Assembly: GCF_003058325.1 (NCBI RefSeq)
Contig: NZ_CP028844.1
Location: forward strand, 784,001-848,000
DNA from: Methylobacterium currus
Lineage (GTDB): Bacteria; Pseudomonadota; Alphaproteobacteria; Rhizobiales; Beijerinckiaceae
Reading direction: 5' to 3'
DNA: 64,000 nucleotides
Shown here: positions 24,210-33,435 of the stretch, piece by piece
How positions within the stretch are numbered: position 1 is the stretch's first letter
How the letters are laid out: each line of letters starts with the position of its first letter
The notes under the pieces: model-generated
The model's database searches: none
What the model was told of the DNA's origin: nothing
Seen by the model: the letters and a program-made list of their open reading frames with translations, nothing else
Position numbers and translations under genes: made by a program

Positions 24210-26761
24210 ACGGCTTCGCGCGGTGTGATGTCGACGCGGACGTCGCCCCATTCCTCGGTCGGGATCTCGGCCAGGCGTCGTTCCATCAGGGCCTCGCCGG
24301 TGGAGACGATCTGGATGACGGCGGAATGGCCGGCCGCTAGGTCCTGCTCGATCGAGCGGACCAGCGTCGGCGTCTTCATACTGGTCAGCAGATGGCCGAA
24401 GAAGCGCTGCTTGGCGCTCTCGAAGGCCGAGCGCGCGGCCGACTTCGCCTGCCGGTTCAGCGTACCGCTGTCGCCGGTGATGTTGGCGGCCTGCATCGCC
24501 GCATCGAGATGATTGTGGATGATGGCGAAGGCGCCGGCATAGGCATCGTAGATGCGCGTCTGCTCGGGGGTGAGCTGGTGTTCGACCAGTTCGTATTCGA
24601 CGCCGTCATAGGAGAGCGAGCGCGCCGTGTAGAGGCCGAGCGCGCGCAGGTCGCGGGCCAGCACCTCCATCGCCGCAACGCCGCCATTGTCGACGGCCTC
24701 GACGAATTCGGCCCGGTTGGCGAAGGGGAAATCCTCACCGCCCCACAGGCCGAGGCGCTGGGCATAGGCGAGATTGTGGACGGTGGTGGCGCCGGTCGCC
24801 GAGACGTAGACGACGCGGGCGTTCGGGAGCGCGTGCTGGAGCCGAAGGCCCGCACGGCCTTGCTGCGACGGGGCGACGTCACCCCGTTCTCCTTTGCCGC
24901 CACCGGCGTTCTGCATCGCGTGGGACTCGTCGAAAATGACCACTCCATCAAAGTCGGAGCCCAACCATTCGACGATCTGCTTGACCCGCGAAAGCTTCTC
25001 GCCGCGGTCGTCGGACCGTAGCGTGGCATAGGTGGTGAATAGGACGCCTTCGGGCAGCCGGATCGACGTACCCTGAGGGAAGCGCGACAGCGGCGTGACC
25101 AGCAAGCGTTCCATGCCGAGCGCCGACCAGTCGCGCTGGGCGTCTTCGAGCAGCTTGTCGGACTTGGAGACCCAGACTGCCTTGCGGCGGCCCTGGAGCC
25201 AGTTATCGAGGATGATGCCGGCGGACTGGCGGCCTTTGCCGGCGCCGGTGCCGTCGCCGAGCATGAAGCCACGGCGGAAGCGGACGGCGTTCGGGGCATC
25301 GTTCGGCGCGGCGGTGACGAGATCGCCAGTCTCGTCCACGGTCCAGCCCCCGGCGAGATATTCGCAATGGGCCTCGCCGGCATAGATCACCGTCTCGAGC
25401 TGGGCGTCGGAGAGGATGCCGTCGGCGACGATTGGCGCCGGCAGCATCGGCCGGTAGCTCGGCTGCGGCGGCGCGACCGAGGCCATGGCAGCGGACTGCA
25501 CGAGCTTGGTCGGGTGCGGCTGTGCGCCGTCGATGCGGATCGACTGGAGCGCATAGGTCTCGTAGATCGAGTCTGACAGGCGGCCGCTCTCCGGCGGCGT
25601 CCAGTCAATGGTCTCATAGGCAAGCGGCACGCCTTCGGGCTGGGCGATGAGACGGGCGCGCTGGGCCGTCTCCGCACGCGCGAGATAGCCTCGCACCGTG
25701 CGCGGCGTGGTGGCCGGTGTCGCGGCGGAACGCGCGATCGGGACCGGCAGGCGGCCGGGAAGCTGCGCTTCGATCCAGCCGAGCAGCGTCGCGACATCGG
25801 GTGCGATGCCGGCGGAATCCGGGAAATGCTCAGGGTCCTCGGCCGGCGCCTTGTCGATGACGGTCAGGCGGGTCTCGATGGTCGTGCCGTGCTTGGCATA
25901 GACCGAGCCGGCGATCGCAGCGGTGAACACGACGCGGCCGCGTCCCTGCAGGCGCACGAAGGCGTCCCGCCAGGCTGGAAGCTCCGGCGAGAAGTTGGCG
26001 CCGGTGATGGCGACCAGCCGCCCGCCATCGGCGAGACGGGCGAGCGCCGAGGAGATATGCCGATAGGCGGCGTCGGCAACGCGCCCGGAGACGTTCGCCA
26101 TCACCGAGAATGGCGGGTTCATGATGACGACGCTCGGCACGGCGGCGGGATCGAGATGGTCGTCGATCTGGGCGGCGTCGAAGCGCGTCACGGGCGTGGC
26201 CGGAAAAAGAGAGGTGAGAAGATCGGCGCGGGTCTCTGCCAGCTCGTTAAGGATGAGCGATGCGCCCGCGGTCTCGGCGAGGACGCCAAGCAGCCCGGTG
26301 CCGGCGGACGGCTCCAGCACGCGGTCGGCCGGGGTCAATATTGCCGCCGTCAGCGCCGCAAGACCGAGCGGGATCGGCGTCGAGAATTGCTGGAGGGCCT
26401 GCGCCTCCTCTGAACGGCGCGTGTGCGTCGGCAGCAGTCCGACGATCTTGGTTAGGGCGGAGAGCCGTGAAGCCGGCGGCCCAGCTTTGCGGAAAAGCGT
26501 CTTTCCGTATTTGCGTAGGAACAGGACGGTCGCGACCTCGCAGGCGTCATAGGCGGCTTTCCAGTCCCACGCGCCGGCTGTGTCGGACGCGCCGAAGGCG
26601 TCGTCCATGGCGCTGCGCAGCATGGCGGCATCGACGGTGCGGCCCTGTTCGAGGTGGGAGAGGATGCGTTCGGCGGCGGCGAGGATGGCGGCGGCCGGCG
26701 GCGCGGAGGAGCCAAGCGGAAGCGAAGCCTCCTCGGCGGCGGGGATCGGAGCATGGAGCAT
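24206..26761 (-). pseudogene. 5' fragment of methyltransferase/Strawberry-notch helicase
   Basis: This 851-aa open frame starts at ATG 26761 (MLHAPIPAAEEASLPLG). The N-terminal part is a SAM-dependent N6-methyltransferase-like domain: motif I 'VLEPSAGTGLLG' (about 200) and 'VVIMNPPFSVM' (NPPF, about 255). The helicase N-lobe follows with Walker A 'LGDGTGAGKGRQSAG' and 'GVVIFDESHAMQNA'. The second helicase lobe is lost to the RIT insertion and lies at 18711-20555. Methyltransferase-helicase fusions such as phage P1 DarB act in anti-restriction, so that role is plausible for the intact gene. Confidence 0.88.
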
Positions 26762-26784
26762 CGGGAGAACCTCGGAGAGCGGGA

Positions 26785-26860
26785 CAAGGGCAAGCCGGCC
26801 CGGCGCTCTCTCTCGACCGGACGGGCTCAAACCCGTCCCGGCCACCCTCTCACTCTGGCG
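26785..26860 (-). ncRNA. Conserved leader motif upstream of the helicase gene
   Basis: On the minus strand the leader reads GAGTGAGAGG, GGCCGGGACGGG, TTTGAGCCCGTCC and GAGAGAGAG. The motifs GAGTGAGAG, CCGG, ACGGGTT(T)GAG and GAGAGAG recur in order in the leaders of the ParB and ArdC genes. Here GGACGGG-tttgag-CCCGTCC forms its own hairpin. Possibly a relative of the radC RNA motif; not verified. Confidence 0.5.
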
Positions 26861-26992
26861 CGGCCGGAACCCGGCCTGTCGCACCGGCTTCCGGCGGTGC
26901 GGATGGGGCGCTAAGCTCTCGTAGGAAAACAAGCCGCGGCGCCTCGCACCATTCGCGCGTGCCGCGCCGGCTGAGTGAGCATCGGAGGCGAG

Positions 26993-27352
26993 ATGAAGGG
27001 CAGTGCGATTGGCATCCTCGGCGCGGCCTGTCTGGCTGTCGGCTTCGGTGCGGGCTTCGTGCTCAGGCCGGTGATCTCGCCGGTCACTGCATCTCCGGCC
27101 GTCGCCGCCGGCGTCGCACAGCCGAGCGAGGACGAAGCGACCGCGGCCGTGCGGCGCCATCGCCTGTTCACGGGCACGTCGCTGGCGAACGCGACGCTGA
27201 AGCTCGGCGATTGCTCGCCGGGTGGGGTCGGTCCGGGCGTGACCTGCATGACGCAGATCGTGCTCGATCCGACCAGGCCGAACGCGAGCCCGCAAAACCG
27301 GCCAATCGGATTTGCCCGCGTCAACGGGCAGTGGGAAGTTGCGGTCTGGTAG
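26993..27352 (+). CDS. Small exported or membrane-anchored protein, function unknown
   Basis: This 119-aa protein starts at ATG 26993 with GGAGG seven bases upstream. It begins MKGSAIGILGAACLAVGFGA. The first 22 residues are a signal or anchor helix. The mature part holds two Cys ('GDCSPGGVGPGVTCMTQIVLDP'), likely a periplasmic disulfide. It is transcribed divergently from the helicase gene. No family was recognised; small exported proteins like this occur in related ICEs. Confidence 0.72.
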   Translation: MKGSAIGILGAACLAVGFGAGFVLRPVISPVTASPAVAAGVAQPSEDEATAAVRRHRLFTGTSLANATLKLGDCSPGGVGPGVTCMTQIVLDPTRPNASPQNRPIGFARVNGQWEVAVW

Positions 27353-27381
27353 CGGCGTGCGAGGACATTGAGCGCGCTCAC

Positions 27382-27606
27382 CTATGTCGACGCGTCCGGC
27401 GGGCTGTAGATTTCGAAAGGATTGCCATCGGCGAGATGGCCGAACGGTGTGAAGACGAACTCGTCGTCATCGCGGCCGACGGCGCAGATCACGTAGCGCG
27501 GTTCGCCGGTTGCTAAGTCGGTGCATTCCATCAGCGCCAGGTCTCCGCTGTTCGCGGCACGCAGCAGCGTCTGGAAGTTTGCGCGGGCATAGGCGGGGAT
27601 GCTCAT
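27382..27606 (-). CDS. Small DUF6117-like protein
   Basis: This 74-aa protein starts at ATG 27606 (MSIPAYARANFQTLLRAANS). The pattern 'ANFxTLLRAANxGDLALMECxDxxTGEPRYVICAVGRDDDEFVFTPFGHLADGNPFE' resembles small proteins often annotated as DUF6117 in alphaproteobacterial mobile elements. The acidic, globular sequence has no catalytic motif. It overlaps the gene at 27603-28016 by 4 bp (ATGA), so the two are cotranscribed. Confidence 0.72.
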   Translation of the reverse strand: MSIPAYARANFQTLLRAANSGDLALMECTDLATGEPRYVICAVGRDDDEFVFTPFGHLADGNPFEIYSPPDAST

Positions 27607-28016
27607 CGCGCGCCTCCCTCGGAAAGCCGGTCGGCGAGCCAGCGGCCGGTGCTCGTCCATGCGATCGTCTCGCCGGTGGCGAGATCGAGCACATGGGCGC
27701 CGCCCGAGAAGCCGTCGATTACGGGAGTGGAAGCGATGCCGGCCCATTGGAACCCCCAGCGGCCGGTCAATCCGAAGGTCTCGGCGCAGCGCGTCACGAA
27801 GGTGATCGCAAGCTGCTGATCTGCGGTGCCGGGATCGCGCAGCCAGAGCTGCGACGCACCGTGATCGGGTGTCACCGACAGATGAAACGGCTCGGCCGGC
27901 GGGTCCTCGCGGCCGTTCTCGGCCATTAAGGCGGCGTAGATGTCGAAAGCCCGGGCGACATTAGCGGAGGTGCCGACGTCGAGCAGGCAGGAATAGCGGG
28001 TGAAGAAAGCGGTCAT
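27603..28016 (-). CDS. ICE hypothetical protein
   Basis: This 137-aa protein starts at ATG 28016 (MTAFFTRYSCLLDVGTSANV). It is globular, with 'AFDIYAALMAENGREDPPAEPFHLSV' and 'LWLRDPGTADQQLAITFVTRCAETFGLTGRWGFQWA'. No known domain was recognised. It is translationally coupled to the small gene 27382-27606. A terminator at 28038-28061 separates it from the ParB operon upstream. Confidence 0.7.
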   Translation of the reverse strand: MTAFFTRYSCLLDVGTSANVARAFDIYAALMAENGREDPPAEPFHLSVTPDHGASQLWLRDPGTADQQLAITFVTRCAETFGLTGRWGFQWAGIASTPVIDGFSGGAHVLDLATGETIAWTSTGRWLADRLSEGGAR

Positions 28017-28037
28017 AGCGGGCTCCGGAAACGAAAA

Positions 28038-28061
28038 GAGCCCGGCGCTCGGGCCGGGCTC
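28038..28061 (-). terminator. Rho-independent terminator after the 28085 gene
   Basis: GAGCCCGGC / GCCGGGCTC is a 9-bp stem with a 6-base loop. On the minus strand it is followed directly by TTTTCG, making a convincing intrinsic terminator for leftward transcription. Confidence 0.75.
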
Positions 28062-28084
28062 GGAGTGGGTTCGGGGTGGTGCGG

Positions 28085-28303
28085 CTAGTAGCCGAACTGC
28101 CAGGATGGCCATGCTTGGCCGTCGTCGGCGGCGCGGATGGCGTCGGCGAGATAAGCGGGATCGCCTTCGACGACGACGGGGTCGCGCACCGGGGATTCGT
28201 CGATGATCGTCACGCGGCCGACGATCCCGTCCTCGATCTCGACAAGCACGGGAACGAGGTACTGGAAGACGACGCGGCGGGGCGACGGGTCGGATCGCGA
28301 CAT
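28085..28303 (-). CDS. Small ICE protein downstream of ParB
   Basis: This 72-aa protein starts at ATG 28303 with GGAG eight bases upstream (MSRSDPSPRRVVFQYLVPVL). The sequence 'FQYLVPVLVEIEDGIVGRVTIIDESPVRDPVVVEGDPAYLADAIRAADDGQAWPSWQFGY' looks like one compact alpha/beta domain. No family is assigned. It is the last gene of the parB transcription direction and is bracketed by two hairpins (28332-28355 and 28038-28061). Confidence 0.72.
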   Translation of the reverse strand: MSRSDPSPRRVVFQYLVPVLVEIEDGIVGRVTIIDESPVRDPVVVEGDPAYLADAIRAADDGQAWPSWQFGY

Positions 28304-28331
28304 GGCGATGCTCCTTCGATCTGAGAAAGGA

Positions 28332-28355
28332 CCGGAGCGGCCGAAGCCGCTCCGG
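28332..28355. terminator. Hairpin after the ParB gene
   Basis: CCGGAGCGGC-CGAA-GCCGCTCCGG is a perfect 10-bp stem with a tetraloop. It starts 8 bp after the parB stop and is followed on the minus strand by TCCTTTC. It may partly terminate the parB transcript. Confidence 0.65.
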
Positions 28356-28362
28356 GTGCTCG

Positions 28363-30501
28363 TCATTCGGCTGCGACAAGGTGCGGTTCGTCGTCGTTGG
28401 CCTCCGCCGTGACCTCCTCGTCGTCGCCGGCGAGGAATGCGGGCAGCGCCGCATCGTCGTCCTCGCCGCCAGCCTCGACCTCCGGCGTGGACGCCTCGGC
28501 ATCGTCGATCGGGCGCAGCGGCTCGGGCAGCCAGCCGGTCTCGGCGAGCAGCCGCTCCGCCTCCTTGGCCATGTCGCCCTTCTTCAGGTGGTCGATGAGC
28601 TGCGCGGCCTGCTCGCCGACGCCCTCGCGAACCGCCTGCAGGATGCGGGGCTTGGTGACACGGTTGAGGTAGTTGCCGAAGGTCGGGCGCCAGCCGGCCT
28701 CCACCAGATCGAGCCCCGTCGCCTTAGTCAGGCGGTCCGCCTGGGCGAGCCGCATGTCGAGCGTGTGCTGCGACACGCCGCCGGCGCTGTGCGGGTTCGG
28801 CCGCTCATAGAGCGCGTTGACGCCGTAGCTGACGCAATGCGCCAGCAGCGCCATCCGGCTGGCGTCGTCCAGGCCCGCGAGCCAGTCCCACAGGGCATCG
28901 TCGTCCTTCGGGATGTCGCCGGCCCAGGCGGCGTGACGGTCCTGCACCGCGCGGGCGGACGGGCTGTCCTTCAGCCCATCGTCCTGCGCCGGGAAGAAGA
29001 CGTGCTTCACCCCGGCCTCCATGGCGCCCGTATACATGCGGGTCATGAAGGTGTCCGACACCAGCTTGTGGAGCAGCGCGGTCATGGCGACGTGCGGGTT
29101 CTCCGCGACGGCGTTGCGCAGCGCCAGCGTGCGATAGGCCGTCAGCTCGATGATCAGGCGCTCGGGGAGCGGCTTGATCGCGTCGTCCTCGTCGTCGTCC
29201 GCCTCGACGGGCTGGCCGCCGATCGTGATGACGGCGCGCTGCACGGCCGGCGCACCCGGCTCGCTCGCGCGGCCTTCGGTCTCGCCCCCGTCGGCCCCGA
29301 TGTCGGGTTCGGGAACCTCGTCTTCGGCCCGGACATAGCCGCGATCGATGGCGATGCTGCCATCGTGGGCGATGCTGATGAACACGCCCGCGCGGGCGAT
29401 GTCGTCGGCCTCGAATCGCACGGGACGGGTTTCGAAGACCGACAGCGCCGTCTCGATCTCGCCGAGCCGCTGGTCGATCTCGTCGGGCAGCTCGTCGGCG
29501 CCTTCATATTCCGCCTCCAGCTTCTGGTATTCGGCGTTGAGCGCCTCGATCGTGGCCTGTTCCTCGGCAGTCAGGTCCAGCGGTTCGCCCTGCAGCTCGC
29601 GCAGGCCGCGCGTAGCGTCATAGGGGAAGCCGACCGCGACCTCGATCCACTTCCAGCCCTCGGCGGCGATCGTCTCGGCCGTCGCCTTCAGCTTCTCGCC
29701 GACCAGCCGATCGAGCAACGCCGCATCCTGCAGCCAGCCGCCATCGTCGGACTGGAACAGATCGCGCATGACGATGCCGCCTGCCAGCTCATAGGCCTCG
29801 ACGCCGACGAAGACGGCACGCTTGTCCGAGGCGCGCACCGTCGTCTCGGTCAGCATGCGGCGGATCTGATACGGCTCCTTCGACCAGGCGTCCTTGATCG
29901 CGTCCCAGACCTTTTCCTGGCGGGCGTGGTCGTCAGTGACGGTGAAGGCCATGAGCTGGTCGAGCGTCATGCCGTCCTCCGCATAGACCTCATGCAAGGT
30001 GGGCGATGCGGCCGCGAGGCGCAGGCGCTGCTTGACCACCTGCACTGGCACGAAGAGCGCTGCGGCGATCTCCTCCTCGGTCTTGCCCTTCACCCGCATG
30101 TCCTGGAAGGCGCGGAACTGGTCCAGCGGGTGGAGCGGCGCGCGGTCGATGTTCTCGACCAGCGAGACTTCCTCGGCCAGGACCCCGTCGTCGCGCTTGC
30201 GCACGACGCACGGCACCGGCGCGATCTTGGCGAGGCGCTTCTGCTTGACCAGCAGCTCCAGCGCGCGGAAGCGGCGGCCGCCGGCCGGCACCTCGAACAT
30301 GCCGGTCTCCTGGCCCTCGGCATCGACCACGGGGATGACGCTGAGGCTCTGGATGAGGCCGCGACGCGCGATCGAGGCCGCCAGGTCCTCGATCGAGACA
30401 CCGGCCTTCACGCGCCGGACGTTGGACTGGCTGAGCACCAGCTTGTTGAAGGGGATGTCGCGCGAGGACGACAGGACGATCTTCTGAATTGCAGTAGCCA
30501 T
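28363..30501 (-). CDS. Large ParB/Srx-fold protein
   Basis: This 712-aa protein starts at ATG 30501 (MATAIQKIVLSSSRDIPFNK). The N-terminal ParB-CTPase/Srx domain (about 15-120) shows 'SNVRRVKAGVSIEDLAASIARRGLIQSLSVI', 'EVPAGGRRFRALELL' and 'EEVSLVENIDRAPLHPLDQFRAF'. An HTH region follows (about 125-190). The long central and C-terminal region has acidic stretches and is specific to the mobile-element ParB-like family. It is far larger than chromosomal ParB (about 300 aa) and not beside the ICE parA, so a role in ICE DNA maintenance or gene control is inferred rather than shown. Confidence 0.9.
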   Translation of the reverse strand: MATAIQKIVLSSSRDIPFNKLVLSQSNVRRVKAGVSIEDLAASIARRGLIQSLSVIPVVDAEGQETGMFEVPAGGRRFRALELLVKQKRLAKIAPVPCVVRKRDDGVLAEEVSLVENIDRAPLHPLDQFRAFQDMRVKGKTEEEIAAALFVPVQVVKQRLRLAAASPTLHEVYAEDGMTLDQLMAFTVTDDHARQEKVWDAIKDAWSKEPYQIRRMLTETTVRASDKRAVFVGVEAYELAGGIVMRDLFQSDDGGWLQDAALLDRLVGEKLKATAETIAAEGWKWIEVAVGFPYDATRGLRELQGEPLDLTAEEQATIEALNAEYQKLEAEYEGADELPDEIDQRLGEIETALSVFETRPVRFEADDIARAGVFISIAHDGSIAIDRGYVRAEDEVPEPDIGADGGETEGRASEPGAPAVQRAVITIGGQPVEADDDEDDAIKPLPERLIIELTAYRTLALRNAVAENPHVAMTALLHKLVSDTFMTRMYTGAMEAGVKHVFFPAQDDGLKDSPSARAVQDRHAAWAGDIPKDDDALWDWLAGLDDASRMALLAHCVSYGVNALYERPNPHSAGGVSQHTLDMRLAQADRLTKATGLDLVEAGWRPTFGNYLNRVTKPRILQAVREGVGEQAAQLIDHLKKGDMAKEAERLLAETGWLPEPLRPIDDAEASTPEVEAGGEDDDAALPAFLAGDDEEVTAEANDDEPHLVAAE

Positions 30502-30502
30502 C

Positions 30503-30590
30503 GGGATTACTCCGCGACGGGCGGCCGAGAACCTCTCTCGACCTCCAACCCGTCACGAAAATCCGGTCCTTCCTCTCACTCTCTTCTGGC
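30503..30590 (-). ncRNA. Conserved structured 5' leader of the ParB gene
   Basis: On the minus strand GAGAGTGAGAG (about 30584) is followed by GACCGG, CGTGACGGGTTG, GAGAGAG and CCCGTCGCGGAG. CGTGACGGG (30549-30557) can pair with CCCGTCGCG (30513-30521), 9 bp with one G-U, placing the stem directly against the GGAG before ATG 30501. The same order of motifs and the same stem recur before ardC. Confidence 0.6.
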
Positions 30591-30664
30591 CGTCGCCCCG
30601 GGGCGCGGCGACCGGGCCGATCTGGATGCGTTCGCCGCGCAAAGCCTCTGGCATTGACAAAAGA

Positions 30665-30679
30665 CGACTATAATAGTCG
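30665..30679. promoter_or_regulatory. ICE operator-like palindrome, copy 2
   Basis: CGACTATAATAGTCG is identical to copy 1. It lies 90 bp upstream of the gene at 30769 and just after a TTGACA (30654-30659). The embedded TATAAT is only 9 bp from that TTGACA, so the exact promoter is unclear. Confidence 0.65.
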
Positions 30680-30768
30680 CCCTTGGCGGTGTGGCTGGAG
30701 AGGAAGACACGCGCGCCAGTTTCGCGTGTGTCCGGATCGCCCGGCGCTCGGGGCGATCGGAGGAAACG

Positions 30769-31062
30769 ATGAACACGGCGGTGAAGGACGGCGCGCGGAC
30801 GCCGTGGCGCGATTGGCTGGCGATGCTCGGCCGCAGGCGATCACGGCCGAGATTGTCGAAGGTCGAGCGCGCGCTGATCGGCGCCAACGGCAAGGCCCTG
30901 ACGATGCTGGCGACCGCGCTGCAGGCGCGCGGCCATCTCGACGTCCGGGAGTTCTCCGAGCTGCTCGGCATTTTCAGCGTCGTGGTCGGCGAGGATGACG
31001 ACCTGGAAGGCATGATCCTCGCCGTCTGGGCGGGCCTGCTGAAGGACAGCGTCTCGTCGTAA
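30769..31062 (+). CDS. Small ICE protein downstream of operator copy 2
   Basis: This 97-aa protein starts at ATG 30769, with CGGAGGAAACG upstream giving a strong ribosome-binding site. It begins MNTAVKDGARTPWRDWLAML. Mostly helical and amphipathic ('KALTMLATALQARGHLDVREFSELLGIFSVVVGEDDDLEGMILAVWAGLLKD'). No domain was recognised. It is one of three genes preceded by the CGACTATWATAGTCG site, so it is probably controlled with the XRE regulator and the GGDEF-EAL gene. Confidence 0.7.
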   Translation: MNTAVKDGARTPWRDWLAMLGRRRSRPRLSKVERALIGANGKALTMLATALQARGHLDVREFSELLGIFSVVVGEDDDLEGMILAVWAGLLKDSVSS

Positions 31063-31102
31063 ACGAGAGAAGCCGCAAAGCCGCAGGCCCGCCTCCACGG
31101 AT

Positions 31103-31483
31103 TTACGCCTTTACGGATGGTTCGGGCCTCGCGCGGTGGACGGCGTGAAGCACGCGTTCGGCCGCGCGGATGCCGCCGGTTCGACGGGCCGCTTCGGCCC
31201 AGGCCGAGATCGGATAAAGGCCCTCGAACAGGATGTCGCGCTCGATGCCGAGGCCCATCGGCAGGCGCACGGCGATCATTTCGGCGAGGCTGAAGGAGCC
31301 GAGTTCGGGGTCGCCGAGATCGGCCAGGCCGAACAAGGTGTCGCCGTCCTCGTCAAGTTCGGTCGCCAGCCAGACGCCTTCGCCGAGCGGGTTGAAGAAT
31401 TTGACCACGGGGATGTGGTCGGCGTCGCGGTTCCGGCCGTTGGCCAGGAGCTGCTCGCGCAGCTCTTCCGTCAGGAGGATCAT
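31103..31483 (-). CDS. DUF2958 protein
   Basis: This 126-aa protein starts at ATG 31483 (MILLTEELREQLLANGRNRD). The family pattern 'LLANGRNRDADHIPVVKFFNPLGEGVWLATELDEDGDTLFGLADLGDPELGSFSL…GLGIERDILFEG' is plain DUF2958, a family tied to mobile elements and usually next to ardC. Its function is unknown. It overlaps the 3' end of the broken ardC by 4 bp, so the two were one operon before the transposon inserted. Confidence 0.88.
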   Translation of the reverse strand: MILLTEELREQLLANGRNRDADHIPVVKFFNPLGEGVWLATELDEDGDTLFGLADLGDPELGSFSLAEMIAVRLPMGLGIERDILFEGLYPISAWAEAARRTGGIRAAERVLHAVHRARPEPSVKA

Positions 31484-31705
31484 GCGGCCCTCCTGTCGAT
31501 CGCGGGTTCGGCCGACAGCGCGGCCCCGTCGGCCGGCACGAAGCCGAGCAGCCAATCGGCGGCTTTGCTCGCCTGGCTGGCGGCGCGGACGATGGCGCGA
31601 TTGTCCTCGCGCAGCACCTCCAGCCAGGAGCCGATGTAATCGGCGTGCCGCACTGTCGGCACGATGCCGAGCGAGGCGCAGCAGAAGGCGGCGTTCATTT
31701 CGGCG
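31480..31705 (-). pseudogene. ardC: 3' fragment of the ICE ardC (anti-restriction)
   Basis: The frame encodes 'AEMNAAFCCASLGIVPTVRHADYIGSWLEVLREDNRAIVRAASQASKAADWLL', the C-terminal helical part of ArdC. The 5' part, with the zinc site, is at 41802-42539. The 10.1-kb mercury transposon lies between them. Rejoined, the protein reads '…AFEELVAEMNAAF…'. This fragment has no native start codon. Confidence 0.9.
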
Positions 31706-32085
31706 CAATATCCTGACAGTCCAGCCCAAAATGGCGGTTGGAAGGTGAAAACCACCGGTTGCCTCCAGCACTGCCCAAAAGCCCCATGGCCTCCCCCGAG
31801 GCGGGGGTGGGCGGCGAGAGCGACCGGAGAGGCCTGCTGAAGCGGCGGGCTGCACCCGCAGGGGCGAAATGAAATGGAGCAGCCCGGCGAAGCCGAGGCT
31901 TGCAGCGCGCCGCGGCGGGCCTAGCAGGGAGCGCCGACCACTCCCGCATCGAGGGAGAGGCCAAAAAATCGGAGCCGCCGCGCAAGCGGCGTCCGCTTAA
32001 TGGCGGGCGACAGCCCGCATCGACATGCATCGCGAAGCGGCCGATCGCGCGAGGGATCGGCCGCCATGGCAGTGGCGCTCGTGCG
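31706..32085. other. Left end of the mercury transposon, no gene
   Basis: About 380 bp lie between the left terminal repeat and the stop of the flavoprotein gene. Short antisense-type frames exist but none has a start signal or recognisable protein. Presumably this end holds recombinase-binding sites. Confidence 0.5.
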
Positions 32086-33435
32086 TTAAGTCAGCATGTA
32101 GCCGACGTCGGAGGCGCCGGTCGGATAGGCGAACATGGTGGAGCGAAGATCGGCCGCGGTGAGGCCGTGGCGGATTGCCAGACCGAAAACGTTGATTACC
32201 TCGTCGGCGTTCGGCCCCACGAGATGCGCGCCGAGGATGAGGTCCGTGTCCTCGTCGATCAGCAGCTTATGGCCGTAGACCGGCTCGGCGAGGCGGCGGG
32301 CGGTGAACCAGTCTGGCGTCGAGGCTGCGTTGACCCGGAGCGCGACGCCGCCGCGGCGCGCCGCCTCCTCTGACAGTCCGACGGCGGCGATCGGCGGCAG
32401 AGTGAAGGCCACGCTCGGCACGCCGCGATAGTCCGGCTGGTGCGTCGGGCCATCCAGGAGGTTGGCGGCAACTACCTTGGCATCGTGGCTGGACACCGGC
32501 GTCAGCCGCGGCCCGACTCCGGCAGCGTCGCCGGCGGCATAGACCCGCGGGTTGGAAATGCTCCGCAGATGCGCGTCGAGCTGCAGGCGCCCGTCCTGCA
32601 CCGCCACCTCGCCGGCGGACAGGTCGAGCGCCTTGAGGTCAGGACCGCGCCCGGCGGCATGAACGACGAGATCGGCGGCGACGCTGAGATCAGGCTCGCC
32701 CTGGCGCTCGGCGTGGACCAGCAGACCGCTCCCGCTGCGCTCGACCCGGGTAACGGTGGCACCGGTCTCGACGCGGATGCCGAGCGCCTCGAACCGGGGC
32801 GTCAGCCAGCCCACCAGGTCGGGATCGAAGTGCGGCAGGAGCCGCTCGGCCCGCTGTAGGATGGTGACCTCTGCGCCCGCTCGGGCCGCCAGATGCGAGA
32901 ACTCCGCAGCGACATAGCCGCCGCCGATCAGCACGATCCGGCGCGGCAGGGCCTGAAGCTCCAGGAACGCATCGCTTGTGCTCACCAGATCTTCGCCCGG
33001 AATGCCGAGCGGGACTGGACGCGCGCCGCTGGCGATCAGGATATGGCGGGCCCGCAATGTCCGGCCTTCCACCACGATCGTGTCTGGGCCGGCAAAGCGA
33101 GCAACACCGTGTAATGCGTCGACACCGAGCTCGGCGTAGCGGTGCGCCTGCTTGGCGGGGATCGGATCGGTGAAGGTCCGCTTGAACGCCATCAGGTCGG
33201 GCCAGTCGATCGCCAGCGTGCCGTCGACGCCATGTCTGGCCATGCGCCTTGCCGCGTCGATCGCTTCCTCGCCGCTGACCAGCATCCTCTTGGGATCGCA
33301 GCCACGCAGCGCACAGGTGCCGCCGAACGGACGGTGATCGATGACGGCGACGGACCATCCAGCGGCACGGACCCGGCCGACCGCGACCTGCGCTGCCGTG
33401 CCACTGCCGATGACGATCAGGTCGTAGGAAGCCAT
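32086..33435 (-). CDS. MerA-like NAD(P)/FAD disulfide oxidoreductase without the C-terminal Cys pair
   Basis: This 449-aa flavoprotein starts at ATG 33435 (MASYDLIVIGSGTAAQVAVG). The FAD-binding 'VIGSGTAAQVA' is followed by the redox-active 'GGTCALRGCDPKRML' (CX4C), 'ILIASGARP', the NAD(P) fold 'IVLIGGGYVAAEFSHLAARAG', 'YAAGDAAG' and a dimerisation domain. Canonical MerA ends with a vicinal Cys pair that delivers Hg(II); here the protein ends 'YPTGASDVGYMLT', so that pair is missing. It overlaps merB by 19 bp. It may be the mercuric reductase of this operon or a glutathione-reductase-like redox enzyme. Confidence 0.85.
   Translation of the reverse strand: MASYDLIVIGSGTAAQVAVGRVRAAGWSVAVIDHRPFGGTCALRGCDPKRMLVSGEEAIDAARRMARHGVDGTLAIDWPDLMAFKRTFTDPIPAKQAHRYAELGVDALHGVARFAGPDTIVVEGRTLRARHILIASGARPVPLGIPGEDLVSTSDAFLELQALPRRIVLIGGGYVAAEFSHLAARAGAEVTILQRAERLLPHFDPDLVGWLTPRFEALGIRVETGATVTRVERSGSGLLVHAERQGEPDLSVAADLVVHAAGRGPDLKALDLSAGEVAVQDGRLQLDAHLRSISNPRVYAAGDAAGVGPRLTPVSSHDAKVVAANLLDGPTHQPDYRGVPSVAFTLPPIAAVGLSEEAARRGGVALRVNAASTPDWFTARRLAEPVYGHKLLIDEDTDLILGAHLVGPNADEVINVFGLAIRHGLTAADLRSTMFAYPTGASDVGYMLT

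Noticed and set aside
28381..30657. 758-codon open frame on the plus strand opposite the ParB gene
   Set aside because: It is the antisense of a clear ParB-family gene, has an Arg/Leu/Gly/Val-biased composition with no domain and no ribosome-binding site; such frames are common in GC-rich DNA.
30654..30674. TTGACA and TATAAT as a standard sigma-70 promoter before the gene at 30769
   Set aside because: The spacing is only 9 bp, far from the usual 16-18 bp, so the pair cannot be called one promoter.
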